The position numbers and the translations under genes were made by a program. A stretch of 64,000 nt of DNA from Taishania sp037189645 (GTDB lineage Bacteria; Bacteroidota; Bacteroidia; Flavobacteriales_D; Crocinitomicaceae). The stretch's first letter is position 1, and the number at the start of each line of letters is the position of its first letter. Under the pieces are notes generated by a model. The model did no database searches. It was not told the origin of the DNA and saw only the letters and a list, made by a program, of their open reading frames with translations. The stretch spans positions 589,105-653,104 of the forward strand of contig JBBCIY010000005.1 in NCBI GenBank assembly GCA_037189645.1. The letters run 5' to 3'. Of this stretch, positions 1-9,445 are shown piece after piece.

Positions 1-3000
1 TTCGATCGGATAGAAATGCATCAGCAATTCGTTGTTTTTCTGTTCCAGTCCAATCATCAGCAAATCATCACTATAGGAACCCATACCGCCAAGATTCTTT
101 GTAGAGAACAGGCCTTCTTCTTTGTTGAGTTTCGCATTTCCCGAAATGCGAAGAATTTCCTCCAGCGATACCGGAACCCAGATAATACAAGGATGATGTA
201 AAAAGGCAAGCGCTGTTTTGATCCCGGATAGTAAGCTCAGCTTTTCTTTGGGAAATTGGCTTTGTTGGCGCACCAGTCTCAGTAACCAATCACCATTAAC
301 GGCATTGAAAAAATTAATAATCGAAATCGTATCCTCCTTTGCATCGAAAGTTACCTTGTGTTTCGCTAGAAATTCCCGAACAGTTAATGCATATGGATCG
401 ACTTTTCTGGTGACCGTAATGGCATCGTAACCACTGGAATTGGTGTATTGATCATTACTATGTATAATAACTAAATCCGAGTTTTCTTTGAAAAAATCCA
501 AATCTACCCGTGGATCAATATAGACAACCCAGTGTGATTGGTGGTATAGCTTTTCCAGATTCCTTTTGATATTATAATTGATGGTTGTACACAGCGCTTT
601 ACCGGGATCATAAGGGTCATCATTCGCTGCCACTTTTGCCAGTGCATTAAAGCCAGTAGCAAGTTCTGTAAGCGGATCAGTTTGTTCAGGCAGATCACGT
701 GTGCCAAATCCGGTTCGATACGTGTCTTTAGAAGGCATAAAAGACACATCTGACAACAAGCTGTTTAAGGACAATCCGGTTTTAACATCACTCATTTCAT
801 TGTATGAAAAGGTTGCTCTTTGTGTATCAAATTGATAAAACGTAATATGCGCATACTCAAAATCTTCGTTCTCCTTAGGAATGGATCTGGAGTAGAAATT
901 TACCTTTTCAAAGAATGCATTTAACAAGTCTTCCTTATCAAATGTATTGGTTTTGAGGCTTATTTCCAGTTGCGCTTCAATTTCAGATGCAGCAGTATAG
1001 AATGTCAGTTCTTCAAATTTATTAACAATGTTTTCAGAACCGTATATAAAGATTTCAATCGGCAGCAACTCATCCAGTCGTTTGTCTTTATGCGTATTCA
1101 ATTCGGTTCTGTAAAATTCAAAAATGCCATGAAGGACATCCTTGCAATCGCCCTGGTTCATCACATTTATTCTAATGGGAGCCTCATAAGACTGATTGAA
1201 AAGAATACTATAATTGTTCTTAAAGTCTTTTAACTTCGAGGATACCAAATCAGCGACATAACTTTTTGAAATACCTTGTTTTGTGTCTGAGTAGATGGAA
1301 TAGCACATCCATTCTGGCGAATGTAAAAATTCAGAAGGAATGTAAATTTCCTTTGATTTACCTTCAATATAGGGTAGAAGGTTGTCTGGTCTTAACCGCT
1401 TTAAAATGGCATTATAACAATCCTTATCTTCCCCGAGCATTTCATTTACATGAAGCTGGTACGCTACATTTAAGGGATGATAAGGACTCAATTTAAGTCT
1501 TCTTGCACCTGAGTTTTCCCGGATAACTCCAAGTGAAAAAATATTTTTCTGTTTGATCGTTAATGGTTTGTTCTCCGGAAACCCTTTCAGATAATCCAAT
1601 AGGATACGAACATATTGCTTTGCTATTTCACGTTCATGAATGTTCAAATGGGCAAGGCTGGGCTGGATAGCTTTTGATCTGAAAATAGTACGGAATTCAT
1701 CAAACACGGTTTTAATCTGATCGTCTAATTCCAGTGCAATATCAGATAGGGAACCATTGCTGTTTTCCTCCCAGCTGTATGATTCAGATTCTGTAAGATA
1801 CTTTTCAAGAATGAGATTTTTGCGAAACTCTCCGCTGACAGTTCTTTCTTGTTGTTCCGATTTGCGCTGAATTTTTATAACCTCATTTTCCTGCTTGAAT
1901 TTAAAATCGGTTTGATATATTCGCTTTTCTCTCCAGACCTCTAAGCCTGTAATGGGTTTTGGCGTTTCTATATCAGGCTTAATATGGATTGGAATAAGCG
2001 TATGTTCAATGGTTAAACCGAATATTACTTCTTCTTCGTCAATGGCTCCGTAATCACAATTCAATTTCAGGGAAGTATTATCTTGCATCACATAATTTTT
2101 GTCGGCCTCCAAATCCTCTTCTACCAATATTTCAGCCCCTTCATTGAAGATCAGTATATTATCATCTTTTAATGATAAAGAATTATTAGCCCCCATTCTT
2201 ATCAGGAAGCTGGTCTCGAATTGGGTAAAATAATTTGAATGAAAAGGAACATGCAGGATTTTAAAATAAAACCTTTTCCCTGAATCCGGGTCTCTGTACT
2301 CGACCAGGTGAAAAACAGTTGTTTCATTGTATTTCGGAAATGTAATAATAAGATTATGTCTACTTGTAGTTACGGACAGCTCATTTCCTCTGTAGTGTAT
2401 ACCTTCTTTTTTGGTGTATTGGTCAAATTTCACCTCCAGTTTAACCGAATCCTGTTTGTTGGGATTGAAAATGATACAGTTATATTGCCGCCGCTTTGTG
2501 GCCGTAGTTCCTTCCGGCCGTTGCCATAGTGTGATCGTATCAGTTTGAGAGGATATATTTAAAATCTCGGGAACCGTTTTGTTTTGTTCAGTTTCCAGCC
2601 ACTTGGAAATGTCACTATAGTCCGTAGCTTTCCAGTCACCTTTTATGAATGATGACAGTTGATTATCCGGGATTCGGTCTTTTAATTCAATTTCCGGATT
2701 ACCATTCTGAAAAATGGATTCTATTTCATTAAATAACTTATGATTCTCCTCAATATCCTGTTTTATTACTGCTCCTTTAGAAGCTAATTCATCGTATGGA
2801 AATAAACCCAAGGTCCTGTAATCCTGCGGATCTATTTTTCCTTTGTAGAATGTGTTGATCACCGCTTCATAGTCAAAAATGGAATTGTTATCTTCCAGCA
2901 CACTCTTAGTTTTATACTGGAGTATCGTTTTCAGGATTTCTTTTTCATGATACTTTAACTCAGTGTTATTTGTTATATCTCTTTCTATCCTACCCCTGAC

Positions 3001-3429
3001 ATTCAGATAATGCAGTGGCATTCCATCTTTTTCGAGATTTTCACTCCCTCCTGAAATACTTTCCAGTTTTTGATTGTAAATAATGAATAGAGCGGTGTCT
3101 TCAAAACCGGAAGTCTGTTCAGAAACGTTATTTCTCAACATCGTAAAGTAATCTTCGGTCGCATTTTCACTGGAAGCAATCAGCACTTTCGTTTGGTTAA
3201 TACTTATAGAGAAAGACTCGAAATAAGCATTACCAGAGGGATGTTTATAGGCAAACGACTGTATATCCAGCAATTTATCGGCTTGAAAAGCTTCAGATAA
3301 CTGTTGTACATAAGATCTTTCTTCCAGGTACAGATTATATCGATCTCCCGGTTTAATCTGTTGATTGGTAAAAAACTCAACGATCAGCCGTGAAATGTAT
3401 TTATAAAGAGGATTTAATGTATTGTGCAT
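1..3429 (-). CDS. dptH: DptH, DNA phosphorothioation-dependent restriction ATPase (partial, C-terminus beyond left edge)
   Basis: The frame opens with ATG at 3429 and stays open to base 1, giving 1,143 codons and no stop, so the gene continues outside the window. DptH proteins are about 1,700 residues, with a HerA/FtsK-like P-loop ATPase in the C-terminal part; that part is not visible here. Strings that fit DptH include VVYIDPRVDLDFF near residue 966, a TNSSGYDAIT segment about 30 residues later, and SLEEILRISGN further on. The start overlaps the end of dptG by 29 bases, so translation is probably coupled. With DptF and DptG it should form the restriction arm that attacks DNA lacking the Dnd sulfur modification. 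The dndBCDE modification genes are not in this window. The identification rests on these motifs and on gene order. Confidence 0.85.
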   Translation of the reverse strand, partial: MHNTLNPLYKYISRLIVEFFTNQQIKPGDRYNLYLEERSYVQQLSEAFQADKLLDIQSFAYKHPSGNAYFESFSISINQTKVLIASSENATEDYFTMLRNNVSEQTSGFEDTALFIIYNQKLESISGGSENLEKDGMPLHYLNVRGRIERDITNNTELKYHEKEILKTILQYKTKSVLEDNNSIFDYEAVINTFYKGKIDPQDYRTLGLFPYDELASKGAVIKQDIEENHKLFNEIESIFQNGNPEIELKDRIPDNQLSSFIKGDWKATDYSDISKWLETEQNKTVPEILNISSQTDTITLWQRPEGTTATKRRQYNCIIFNPNKQDSVKLEVKFDQYTKKEGIHYRGNELSVTTSRHNLIITFPKYNETTVFHLVEYRDPDSGKRFYFKILHVPFHSNYFTQFETSFLIRMGANNSLSLKDDNILIFNEGAEILVEEDLEADKNYVMQDNTSLKLNCDYGAIDEEEVIFGLTIEHTLIPIHIKPDIETPKPITGLEVWREKRIYQTDFKFKQENEVIKIQRKSEQQERTVSGEFRKNLILEKYLTESESYSWEENSNGSLSDIALELDDQIKTVFDEFRTIFRSKAIQPSLAHLNIHEREIAKQYVRILLDYLKGFPENKPLTIKQKNIFSLGVIRENSGARRLKLSPYHPLNVAYQLHVNEMLGEDKDCYNAILKRLRPDNLLPYIEGKSKEIYIPSEFLHSPEWMCYSIYSDTKQGISKSYVADLVSSKLKDFKNNYSILFNQSYEAPIRINVMNQGDCKDVLHGIFEFYRTELNTHKDKRLDELLPIEIFIYGSENIVNKFEELTFYTAASEIEAQLEISLKTNTFDKEDLLNAFFEKVNFYSRSIPKENEDFEYAHITFYQFDTQRATFSYNEMSDVKTGLSLNSLLSDVSFMPSKDTYRTGFGTRDLPEQTDPLTELATGFNALAKVAANDDPYDPGKALCTTINYNIKRNLEKLYHQSHWVVYIDPRVDLDFFKENSDLVIIHSNDQYTNSSGYDAITVTRKVDPYALTVREFLAKHKVTFDAKEDTISIINFFNAVNGDWLLRLVRQQSQFPKEKLSLLSGIKTALAFLHHPCIIWVPVSLEEILRISGNAKLNKEEGLFSTKNLGGMGSYSDDLLMIGLEQKNNELLMHFYPIE

Positions 3430-4873
3430 CTCCGCTATCACTTTTTTTCTCAATTAAGTTAATTCGTTCAAACAGTTTAATGACCTCCAGTTTTGAAGTT
3501 TCGTCAAAGGCTATTCCTCTTTCCTGAAGTTTCTCCCAAAAACTTTTTAAGCGTATTTTTTCTTCATGCCCTACGCATAGCCGGGTTAAAAACAGCAACA
3601 TTTCCTGGCTGAGTACCATTTTATGCCCCAAACGTCCGCCTGATTTGGTAAAGTTTGCTTTACTGAAACTAATCAGCCATTGAGCGTAGTCGTTGTAGGG
3701 CTTATTTCGTTTGCCGTTCTCGAATTGGTATCTTATCGTATACCAAAACGAGTAGATTAATTTTGTAATTTCCTGATCAAACTTTTTTACGGACAAAGAA
3801 TCACTTAACTGCTTTTGACATTCTTCCCAACTTGCACTCGTATTGAGTGTCTTAACTTCATTTTTATAAAAATCATTCAAGTCTTGTAAATAGTGCTTAA
3901 ATTGTTCTTTTTCTTCTTTATCCAGAGCATGATATAATTTCGTAATTTCTTCATAATCACCAATTGTTTTTCCGTCTACTAAAATGTAGTTCATCAGTTC
4001 CAGCGCATTTGCATGTGCAAATATGCTTTCATACTGTTTACTGATTTGTTTCCATCCGACTCTGTGAAGAGAAAACCTGGATTCGGACAGATTTTCCCAA
4101 TCCATAGAAAAGTAAACGGGTTTGATCGCATACTCATCCTTGCCAAAGGAATCCAGTTTAAAAGCCAGCTGAGTAAAATAAAAGAAGTAATAGTATTTAA
4201 AGAAACTTTCAAAGTTTTCCAAAAAATAGGCTTTGTTGGATAGCAAGAAGTCCAGATCATGTTGAAACAGCTCTGTAACAGTAGTCAGCAGGTTTTTAAA
4301 AACCTGCTTCTCTCTTTTTACTTTTTTCGTATCCTTTAGTTCCGGCAAACAGGATGTGACCAATTGATTTAAAATATTATCATTCCCTGTTTCAGATAAA
4401 AGATTATTAAAACCTTTATGGTTATCGATAAAAACATCAAAAATAAAAACAGGAACATCCTTTATAGCATTGTTGCTGCTGATGAAGTTCATATAGGAGA
4501 TGACATGAAAATTATACTTAAACAAGCCATTGTCCATATCAAAATAGATACTGCTCAGTATATTTTCCAGTTGATGTTGTTCTTTCGTATCCACTTTGCT
4601 AAGAGCGTTCTGGATGATACTCTTTTTAAGTTCAGATTTGTATGATTTAATATCTTTCGGCTTATCCAATTCTTTATTGACAGCCATGCGAAGAACTTCA
4701 CCCATTACTCCCTGGAAAGAAACAAAATCAGCCTGGAATACATAACCTCCGGGTTGCGTCTTAAAAGGAAATACATTGATCTGATATCCCGTATGATGCT
4801 GGAATGCTTTTGACTTTAAAAGCCGTCCTTCTAACCCATTCGTACCTGTTTTTAATAGTTCAAAATTTCTCAT
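3401..4873 (-). CDS. dptG: DptG, DNA phosphorothioation-dependent restriction protein
   Basis: A 490-residue protein sitting between dptF and dptH, the conserved order of the restriction half of Dnd phosphorothioation systems. The N-terminus (MRNFELLKTGTNGLEGRLLK) and the overall length agree with DptG; no catalytic motif or membrane segment is evident, as usual for this family, whose biochemical role is poorly defined. The start codon overlaps the dptF stop by 4 bases (ATGA type) and the 3' end overlaps dptH by 29 bases, so the three genes are one translationally coupled unit. The middle (about residues 215-245) is rich in aromatic residues (FFKYYYFFYFTQL), probably a buried helical core. 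Assignment is partly from context. Confidence 0.82.
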   Translation of the reverse strand: MRNFELLKTGTNGLEGRLLKSKAFQHHTGYQINVFPFKTQPGGYVFQADFVSFQGVMGEVLRMAVNKELDKPKDIKSYKSELKKSIIQNALSKVDTKEQHQLENILSSIYFDMDNGLFKYNFHVISYMNFISSNNAIKDVPVFIFDVFIDNHKGFNNLLSETGNDNILNQLVTSCLPELKDTKKVKREKQVFKNLLTTVTELFQHDLDFLLSNKAYFLENFESFFKYYYFFYFTQLAFKLDSFGKDEYAIKPVYFSMDWENLSESRFSLHRVGWKQISKQYESIFAHANALELMNYILVDGKTIGDYEEITKLYHALDKEEKEQFKHYLQDLNDFYKNEVKTLNTSASWEECQKQLSDSLSVKKFDQEITKLIYSFWYTIRYQFENGKRNKPYNDYAQWLISFSKANFTKSGGRLGHKMVLSQEMLLFLTRLCVGHEEKIRLKSFWEKLQERGIAFDETSKLEVIKLFERINLIEKKSDSGDAQYIKSSL

Positions 4874-6606
4874 GATACCAGTTCAAATTTATAGCCACCA
4901 AACGCATTCCTTGTCAGCTTATAATCAATGGGTTTTCCGACATTTACTTCATCAACATACAATGCATTTTGTGTGTTTAATGCTGTAATTTGATTGATGA
5001 AATAAACAAAATAGACGAAATTGTTATTATCCTTTCTATTAGGGCGATATCCCTGGGTGATCATCTTTAAGGTCTTGAACAAACTGAAATCAATAGAGAT
5101 TCTTATTAGGCCCTCAGCCAGAGGAATCTTATATTGCACAATAAATTCCTGTACAAACTGATGCAAAACTTCTCCACCTTTGTTGGGCTGAATGTAAGGG
5201 TTGGGCTCAAGATCAAAGTCTTTAAAAATCCTGTATTTAATCTGTCTTCGACCTGTTTTCAGAATAATCTTGTCACCCTTTTTTGGATCTCCATGCCATT
5301 TTTTTATTGCATTTTCAACCAGTTCATATAGTTTGCTTAAATAAACTGGGTTTCCCTTATTAAAATGATAGAGCCAGATAATGTATTCCTGAAAATCATT
5401 TTTCAAAGTAATATTCTCAAGGTGATTCTGAAAATAAAACAGCCGCAAAAAATATTTCGAAATCAAATCTTTGTCTATTAACTCTACTTTTATCTTTTTT
5501 AAAGTGTGCTCATATAGTTCTGGTCGGATATGTTGAGAGAATAACTCCAGAGGATTATCGATGCTTTGGAGTTTTAAGAGCATTTCATCTGTTTGATCAT
5601 TCCGGGTATTACAGGGGTCTAATTCGGCAAGTCTGGAAAAGATGTTAGACAAATCTGCATGCTCAAACAGGTAATTGGATAAAAGGCAGCTCAAAAACTC
5701 CTTATCGGATAAATTCTGAATTTTATTCAATTGTTCCTGCTCATTTACAGTAGATAACTGGATAGGAACAATTATATCGTGTATGAAGTTGAGCAAGGAC
5801 CTTACCGAAACAATTTCTTTGTTCTGGGCAATGGATTGAATGATTAATTGAACTATCAACGCTCTGTGCTTTTCATCCAATAAGAACTCAAAATTGAGTT
5901 TAACCGGACACCTTATAAATTCAGGTTGGTCTTTTATTTCCTTATATGCTTTGTAGATAACGTTGCTTTCTGAATCCGTAACAATTTTTTTCAGTAACTC
6001 CAATATAGTAGCAGAAACAGGCCCATCCTTTGTAAGTGAATAAAGATGAAAATCAGTGAAATTAATTTGCTGAAAAAATCTATTAGGGTCGAATTCCTGA
6101 GTGCTCACCACTTGGTTATCCAGTATATGTTGTTGTTGAACAAAATCAGACAATTCCCTAAACTCGGAACCATATTCCTCAATAAACTTACTCAATGTTC
6201 CGAGATTGATAGCCAGAATTATCTTTGAGAAAGATTTTTGGATGTTTTCATCTTTGAAATCTTTTAAAAGCCTGTATAGGGTCTCATTGGACGATTCATC
6301 CGGATTGTGAGCTTCTGTCGCATCATTATGGATATGAAATTTTGATATTTCTTCCGGAATTTCATTATGTAGATAAGAAAGAATATGCGATTTTCCATCT
6401 CCAACATTTCCACATACAAGAATTAACTGAGCCTTTTCTATTGAACTACTCTGAATGATTATATCTTTCAGGCGCCTTTCAACTTCTCGTTCTATATGTA
6501 AATATTTTTTAAAATCATCCAAATCATATCTACCTCCCTGAGCAATCGCATATCGGGATGATTCTTTAAGCTTTTGTAGTTCTGTGATTAGAGGATGATT
6601 TTTCAT
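4870..6606 (-). CDS. dptF: DptF, P-loop NTPase of the DNA phosphorothioation-dependent restriction system
   Basis: A 578-residue protein with Walker A GNVGDGKS at residues 66-73, the diagnostic feature of DptF, preceded by an R-Y-x-L-D-D-F-K-K-Y-L segment typical of the family. It acts with DptG and DptH to restrict or damage DNA without phosphorothioate marks. The reading frame is open up to 6741, but ATG at 6606 is preferred: it begins the conserved MKNHPLITELQKLK sequence and lies only 4 bases after the stop of the upstream regulator gene, whereas the longer version would run through that gene. dptG overlaps its end by 4 bases. No truncation is seen. Confidence 0.88.
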   Translation of the reverse strand: MKNHPLITELQKLKESSRYAIAQGGRYDLDDFKKYLHIEREVERRLKDIIIQSSSIEKAQLILVCGNVGDGKSHILSYLHNEIPEEISKFHIHNDATEAHNPDESSNETLYRLLKDFKDENIQKSFSKIILAINLGTLSKFIEEYGSEFRELSDFVQQQHILDNQVVSTQEFDPNRFFQQINFTDFHLYSLTKDGPVSATILELLKKIVTDSESNVIYKAYKEIKDQPEFIRCPVKLNFEFLLDEKHRALIVQLIIQSIAQNKEIVSVRSLLNFIHDIIVPIQLSTVNEQEQLNKIQNLSDKEFLSCLLSNYLFEHADLSNIFSRLAELDPCNTRNDQTDEMLLKLQSIDNPLELFSQHIRPELYEHTLKKIKVELIDKDLISKYFLRLFYFQNHLENITLKNDFQEYIIWLYHFNKGNPVYLSKLYELVENAIKKWHGDPKKGDKIILKTGRRQIKYRIFKDFDLEPNPYIQPNKGGEVLHQFVQEFIVQYKIPLAEGLIRISIDFSLFKTLKMITQGYRPNRKDNNNFVYFVYFINQITALNTQNALYVDEVNVGKPIDYKLTRNAFGGYKFELVS

Positions 6607-6610
6607 CTTA

Positions 6611-6814
6611 CTATTTAAATAATTCAAAAATTTCCTTATCAAGAGCTTTGGCAAGTTTTTGAATGATAAGCAGAGAAACATTTCTTTCTCCTTTTTCGAT
6701 ATCAGAGATATAAGTTCGGTCGATTCCTGCAATATGTGCAAGTTCTTCCTGAGAAATGTTTTTTTCTAATCTTAAAATCTTGATTTTATTGCCAAACACA
6801 GCTTTAATTTCCAT
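6611..6814 (-). CDS. XRE-family HTH regulator, probable controller of the dpt operon
   Basis: A 67-residue protein that is essentially one helix-turn-helix domain: SQEELAHIAGIDRTYISDIE followed by KGERN. This is the pattern of small controller (C) proteins of restriction systems. ATG at 6814 is chosen because a TAnnTTTG promoter box ends 5 bases before it and the longer frame to 6892 would start inside the promoter and repeats. It is the first gene of the dpt operon, 4 bases from dptF. Two copies of GGACAATTG flank the -33 element of its promoter, so self-control, probably repression, is inferred. Such a regulator could delay restriction until modification is complete; that is inference from type II C-protein systems. 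Confidence 0.85.
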   Translation of the reverse strand: MEIKAVFGNKIKILRLEKNISQEELAHIAGIDRTYISDIEKGERNVSLLIIQKLAKALDKEIFELFK

Positions 6815-6819
6815 ACAAA

Positions 6820-6850
6820 CAAATCTAATTAATAGAGGACAATTGGGCAA
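6820..6850 (-). promoter_or_regulatory. Promoter of the XRE-dptFGH operon
   Basis: On the minus strand a perfect Bacteroidota -7 box TAGATTTG (6827 to 6820) follows a TTG -33 element (6850 to 6848) with a 20-base spacer. The ATG at 6814 is 5 bases after the -7 box, so the transcript is predicted to be leaderless or nearly so. Confidence 0.7.
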
Positions 6851-6862
6851 CGGACAATTGTC
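6837..6862. promoter_or_regulatory. Candidate operator: two GGACAATTG repeats around the -33 box
   Basis: GGACAATTG occurs at 6837-6845 and 6852-6860, a 15-base period. The second copy lies in the perfect 10-base palindrome GACAATTGTC (6853-6862). The repeats bracket the TTG -33 element, so a bound protein would block RNA polymerase; the adjacent XRE regulator is the obvious candidate. Confidence 0.55.
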
Positions 6863-7213
6863 AACATTTGGAAATTGAATGTCACTTATCATAAATAAGT
6901 AGAAAATTTGTGATAGAAAAACATTCTGAAATTTTTGTTAGATATTGTCTTTAGAAAAATAGCCTTATTGAAATTTGCCTTCTTTTGGTAATTGCCTGAG
7001 ATAAAATACGACTCAGTCAGTTTATAAACTTCTAAATTGACGAAAAAAAATACTGTAAAAAATGACGATTTATAAATCACTCTTTTATTTGATATTATGC
7101 TTGATAGAATTATTTACCTGTGTGATACCAGAGCATTCTACTAGGATAAATGGTGGTATTACGTTTTGTGTGTGAATCTGCCTAGCGGGAAAATTTTGTC
7201 AGTGGTTTGTTTT
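6863..7213. other. AT-rich intergenic stretch between the dpt operon and the AIPR gene
   Basis: About 350 bases with no convincing gene. A short frame at 6889-7080 on the minus strand encodes a low-complexity F/K/N-rich peptide and has no start signal. No tRNA, terminator hairpin or repeat array is recognised. Confidence 0.5.
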
Positions 7214-9127
7214 TTAATCCTTTTCTACATTCTTTGCTTGTGGTCCTCTTAGTGATTGAAATATGTCAAATGTTAGTTTAAGCCCTGGCATTAGTTCGTT
7301 TTGTTGAATCTTAGTCAATTCTGTGTAGTGAATAAAAATATCATCTTCTGTATTATCAAGCCTTACGAACCCAAAGCCTCTTTGAAAATTATAATAAGTT
7401 AGCTTTCCAAATTTTTTATCTGTTTTCACTGTCGGTATTAGTTCTTCTGTAAAAGCTCTTGTTTGATGCGCATTTCTATGAAGAACCTTTGTTTTCTTTA
7501 GAACTTCTTCAAGTTTAGCTTCTAAAATTTTAAATGTTTCCAATGCTTTTTTTCTATCCCATAATACCTCCATTATTTTAGTGCAATAGCTTTCAATTTG
7601 TTTACTGTTGTTTGAGTTCATTGGGATTTTTTCCCCTGCAATACGGATTCTAAACATCAATATTAAATGATATTTGTATCGTTTTGAAGTTTGCTTCAAT
7701 TTGTTCTCTCTGAAAAAATCTTCTAAAACATTTAGAGCAAGACTACTTGTATAGTATGGATATAAAGAATGATTTTCATAGAACAATCTATTACTATATG
7801 AATTTAAAAGCTCACCAAAATACCTCTGTGTACTTTGAGGTTCATTTAAGAACATTGCAATATATGAAGCGATTTGACTTGAGAGTCCAATGACCTTGTC
7901 ATTTTTTGATTTTGCTCCAAAGTATTGGCGAGAACGTCTTTCATAGTATAATTTTTTATTTTCATCTTTCTCAAATGTCAAGTAAAATTCTTCAAGTCGC
8001 TTGTGAAAAGGCTTTAAAATCTCAAAGGCTTCATTTTTTACTTCGGTTTGACTATTTGTTGCTTTGATAATATCATTAATTGTATCATCGTGGTCTGTTA
8101 CTATCAATTTTAGAGGAATATAAACGTTTGGTGTTATTTGCTTTTTAAGATGATGCAGAACATGAGATGTTTGACAGCCATTTACAATTTGAAATTCTGA
8201 AAGTTTAAAAGCACTTCCCACTTTATTCAAAGATTTTGCTACGATCGTAATCCCATTGTTTAACAAAACAAATTTGTCGTTTTCCTTCTTCTCTATAATT
8301 GTATTTCGTATTCCAGTATTGACTTTATTGAACCCTTGAAAGTCCCTTACATTGTCATAAAAAATCGTTTTTATTAATTCACCGTCGTCATCACTTGTAA
8401 TTTTAACTAATTCTGCGGCCGGTAATATTCCTAAGTAAGATTCAGTAATGTTGTCCATTTGGGGCAAAATAGTATGTTTTTCAAAAAAAATTTCTTTTGT
8501 AATTTTATTTTTAATTTCACGATAAAGAGATTTTAATTTATCTGCATCAATAGGAAAAAATTTAATGTCAGAAAAAAGACCTAATTGTTTTAAATCTTTT
8601 ATACCTGAATTAACAATTGTCTGCAAATTTTGATCATTTAACCATTTACCTGTCGTAGCATAATATAATTTCAAAGATGGACTTTTGTCCATTTTGATAC
8701 TGTTTTTGTAGATATAGTCTTTTAGATCTCTTAAGTTTAATAGTTCGTCTTCAAATTGAAGGTCGCCATTTCCGAAAAGCTCTTTTACAGAGGCAATAAA
8801 AGTGCTTATGCTCCCTAACTCAAACGAATCAGAAGTTTTGGATTGTATAAAATTAAATTCTACTTCTAAAGCATCAGTGTCTTGAATAAAGTAATCTACT
8901 TCTTCTTTAGATGTTGCAAGATGATTGTTTACCATTATTGCAAGTCCGTCAATTCCAGGATTTCTATTCCCTCCAACATTTATCTTATCCAATGATGAAC
9001 GGTCTGGGTAAATTTTTGAAACTAAAACATAATTTACAAAATGTTCAAATAGTTTTGATTTGTCTAATATATTATAGTTAAAGTCAACTTTAAAATCATC
9101 TATAAAACTTTCAATTATTCTATCCAT
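7214..9127 (-). CDS. AIPR-family abortive infection protein with C-terminal cold-shock domain
   Basis: A 637-residue protein. Residues about 270-330 carry the AIPR signatures NNGITIVAK (290-298) and FQIVNGCQTSHVL (312-324), found in abortive phage infection proteins. The N-terminus resembles a PD-(D/E)XK nuclease: GIDGLAI (58-64), acidic residues near 88-90, and IQSK (94-97). The last ~70 residues are a cold-shock OB-fold: GKLTYYNFQRGFGFV (RNP1-like), DDIFIH (RNP2-like), and the closing GPQAKNV, all at the expected spacing. Cold-shock domains bind single-stranded RNA or DNA, so the tail probably directs or senses nucleic acid; this is inference. It has its own promoter (9152-9159), lies upstream of the dpt operon on the same strand, and is strongly AT-rich (hand count 38 G/C in 120 bases at 7861-7980), fitting a transferred defence gene. 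Confidence 0.85.
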   Translation of the reverse strand: MDRIIESFIDDFKVDFNYNILDKSKLFEHFVNYVLVSKIYPDRSSLDKINVGGNRNPGIDGLAIMVNNHLATSKEEVDYFIQDTDALEVEFNFIQSKTSDSFELGSISTFIASVKELFGNGDLQFEDELLNLRDLKDYIYKNSIKMDKSPSLKLYYATTGKWLNDQNLQTIVNSGIKDLKQLGLFSDIKFFPIDADKLKSLYREIKNKITKEIFFEKHTILPQMDNITESYLGILPAAELVKITSDDDGELIKTIFYDNVRDFQGFNKVNTGIRNTIIEKKENDKFVLLNNGITIVAKSLNKVGSAFKLSEFQIVNGCQTSHVLHHLKKQITPNVYIPLKLIVTDHDDTINDIIKATNSQTEVKNEAFEILKPFHKRLEEFYLTFEKDENKKLYYERRSRQYFGAKSKNDKVIGLSSQIASYIAMFLNEPQSTQRYFGELLNSYSNRLFYENHSLYPYYTSSLALNVLEDFFRENKLKQTSKRYKYHLILMFRIRIAGEKIPMNSNNSKQIESYCTKIMEVLWDRKKALETFKILEAKLEEVLKKTKVLHRNAHQTRAFTEELIPTVKTDKKFGKLTYYNFQRGFGFVRLDNTEDDIFIHYTELTKIQQNELMPGLKLTFDIFQSLRGPQAKNVEKD

Positions 9128-9151
9128 TTATATGTCAGTTTAAAATGTATG

Positions 9152-9159
9152 CAAACTTA
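9152..9159 (-). promoter_or_regulatory. -7 promoter box of the AIPR gene
   Basis: TAAGTTTG on the minus strand matches TAnnTTTG and lies 24 bases before the ATG at 9127. No TTG -33 element is seen at the usual distance. Confidence 0.5.
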
Positions 9160-9445
9160 TTTATATGTGTAAAAAATACTACTTATAACCAATTGCTGTC
9201 AGTTTTCTTAGCTTTACAGCATAGTTACAATTGCTACTCTACTGTCATGCGCTGGCAAAGCTACTACCTTCATCCAAAATTAAAATACGTATTTATACCT
9301 GTTTTTAAGACAATTGTTCCCTACATCCGAAAGGCTAAAGAACATAACTGCTGCACGCTATCCAGCTTTAACCAAAACCAAAAACCCGAAACGTTTCAAC
9401 CGTTCTGAACCAAATTAAAACCTTGAAAGCAGAAAAACATATGAA
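9160..9445. other. Gene-free junction between the defence island and tRNA-Lys
   Basis: About 290 bases without a supported gene. A plus-strand frame at 9145-9408 (87 codons) overlaps the AIPR promoter, resembles no family I know and is low complexity. No integrase fragment or copy of the tRNA 3' end is seen. Confidence 0.5.

Noticed and set aside
593..612. GGGATCAT near the left edge as an attachment repeat of the tRNA-Lys end
   Set aside because: Seven or eight matching bases inside the dptH coding region is what chance would give.
6889..7080. 63-codon minus-strand frame upstream of the XRE gene
   Set aside because: Low-complexity peptide from AT-rich sequence, with no supporting signal.
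9145..9408. 87-codon plus-strand frame between the AIPR gene and tRNA-Lys
   Set aside because: It overlaps the divergent AIPR promoter, resembles no family I know, and has no start signal.
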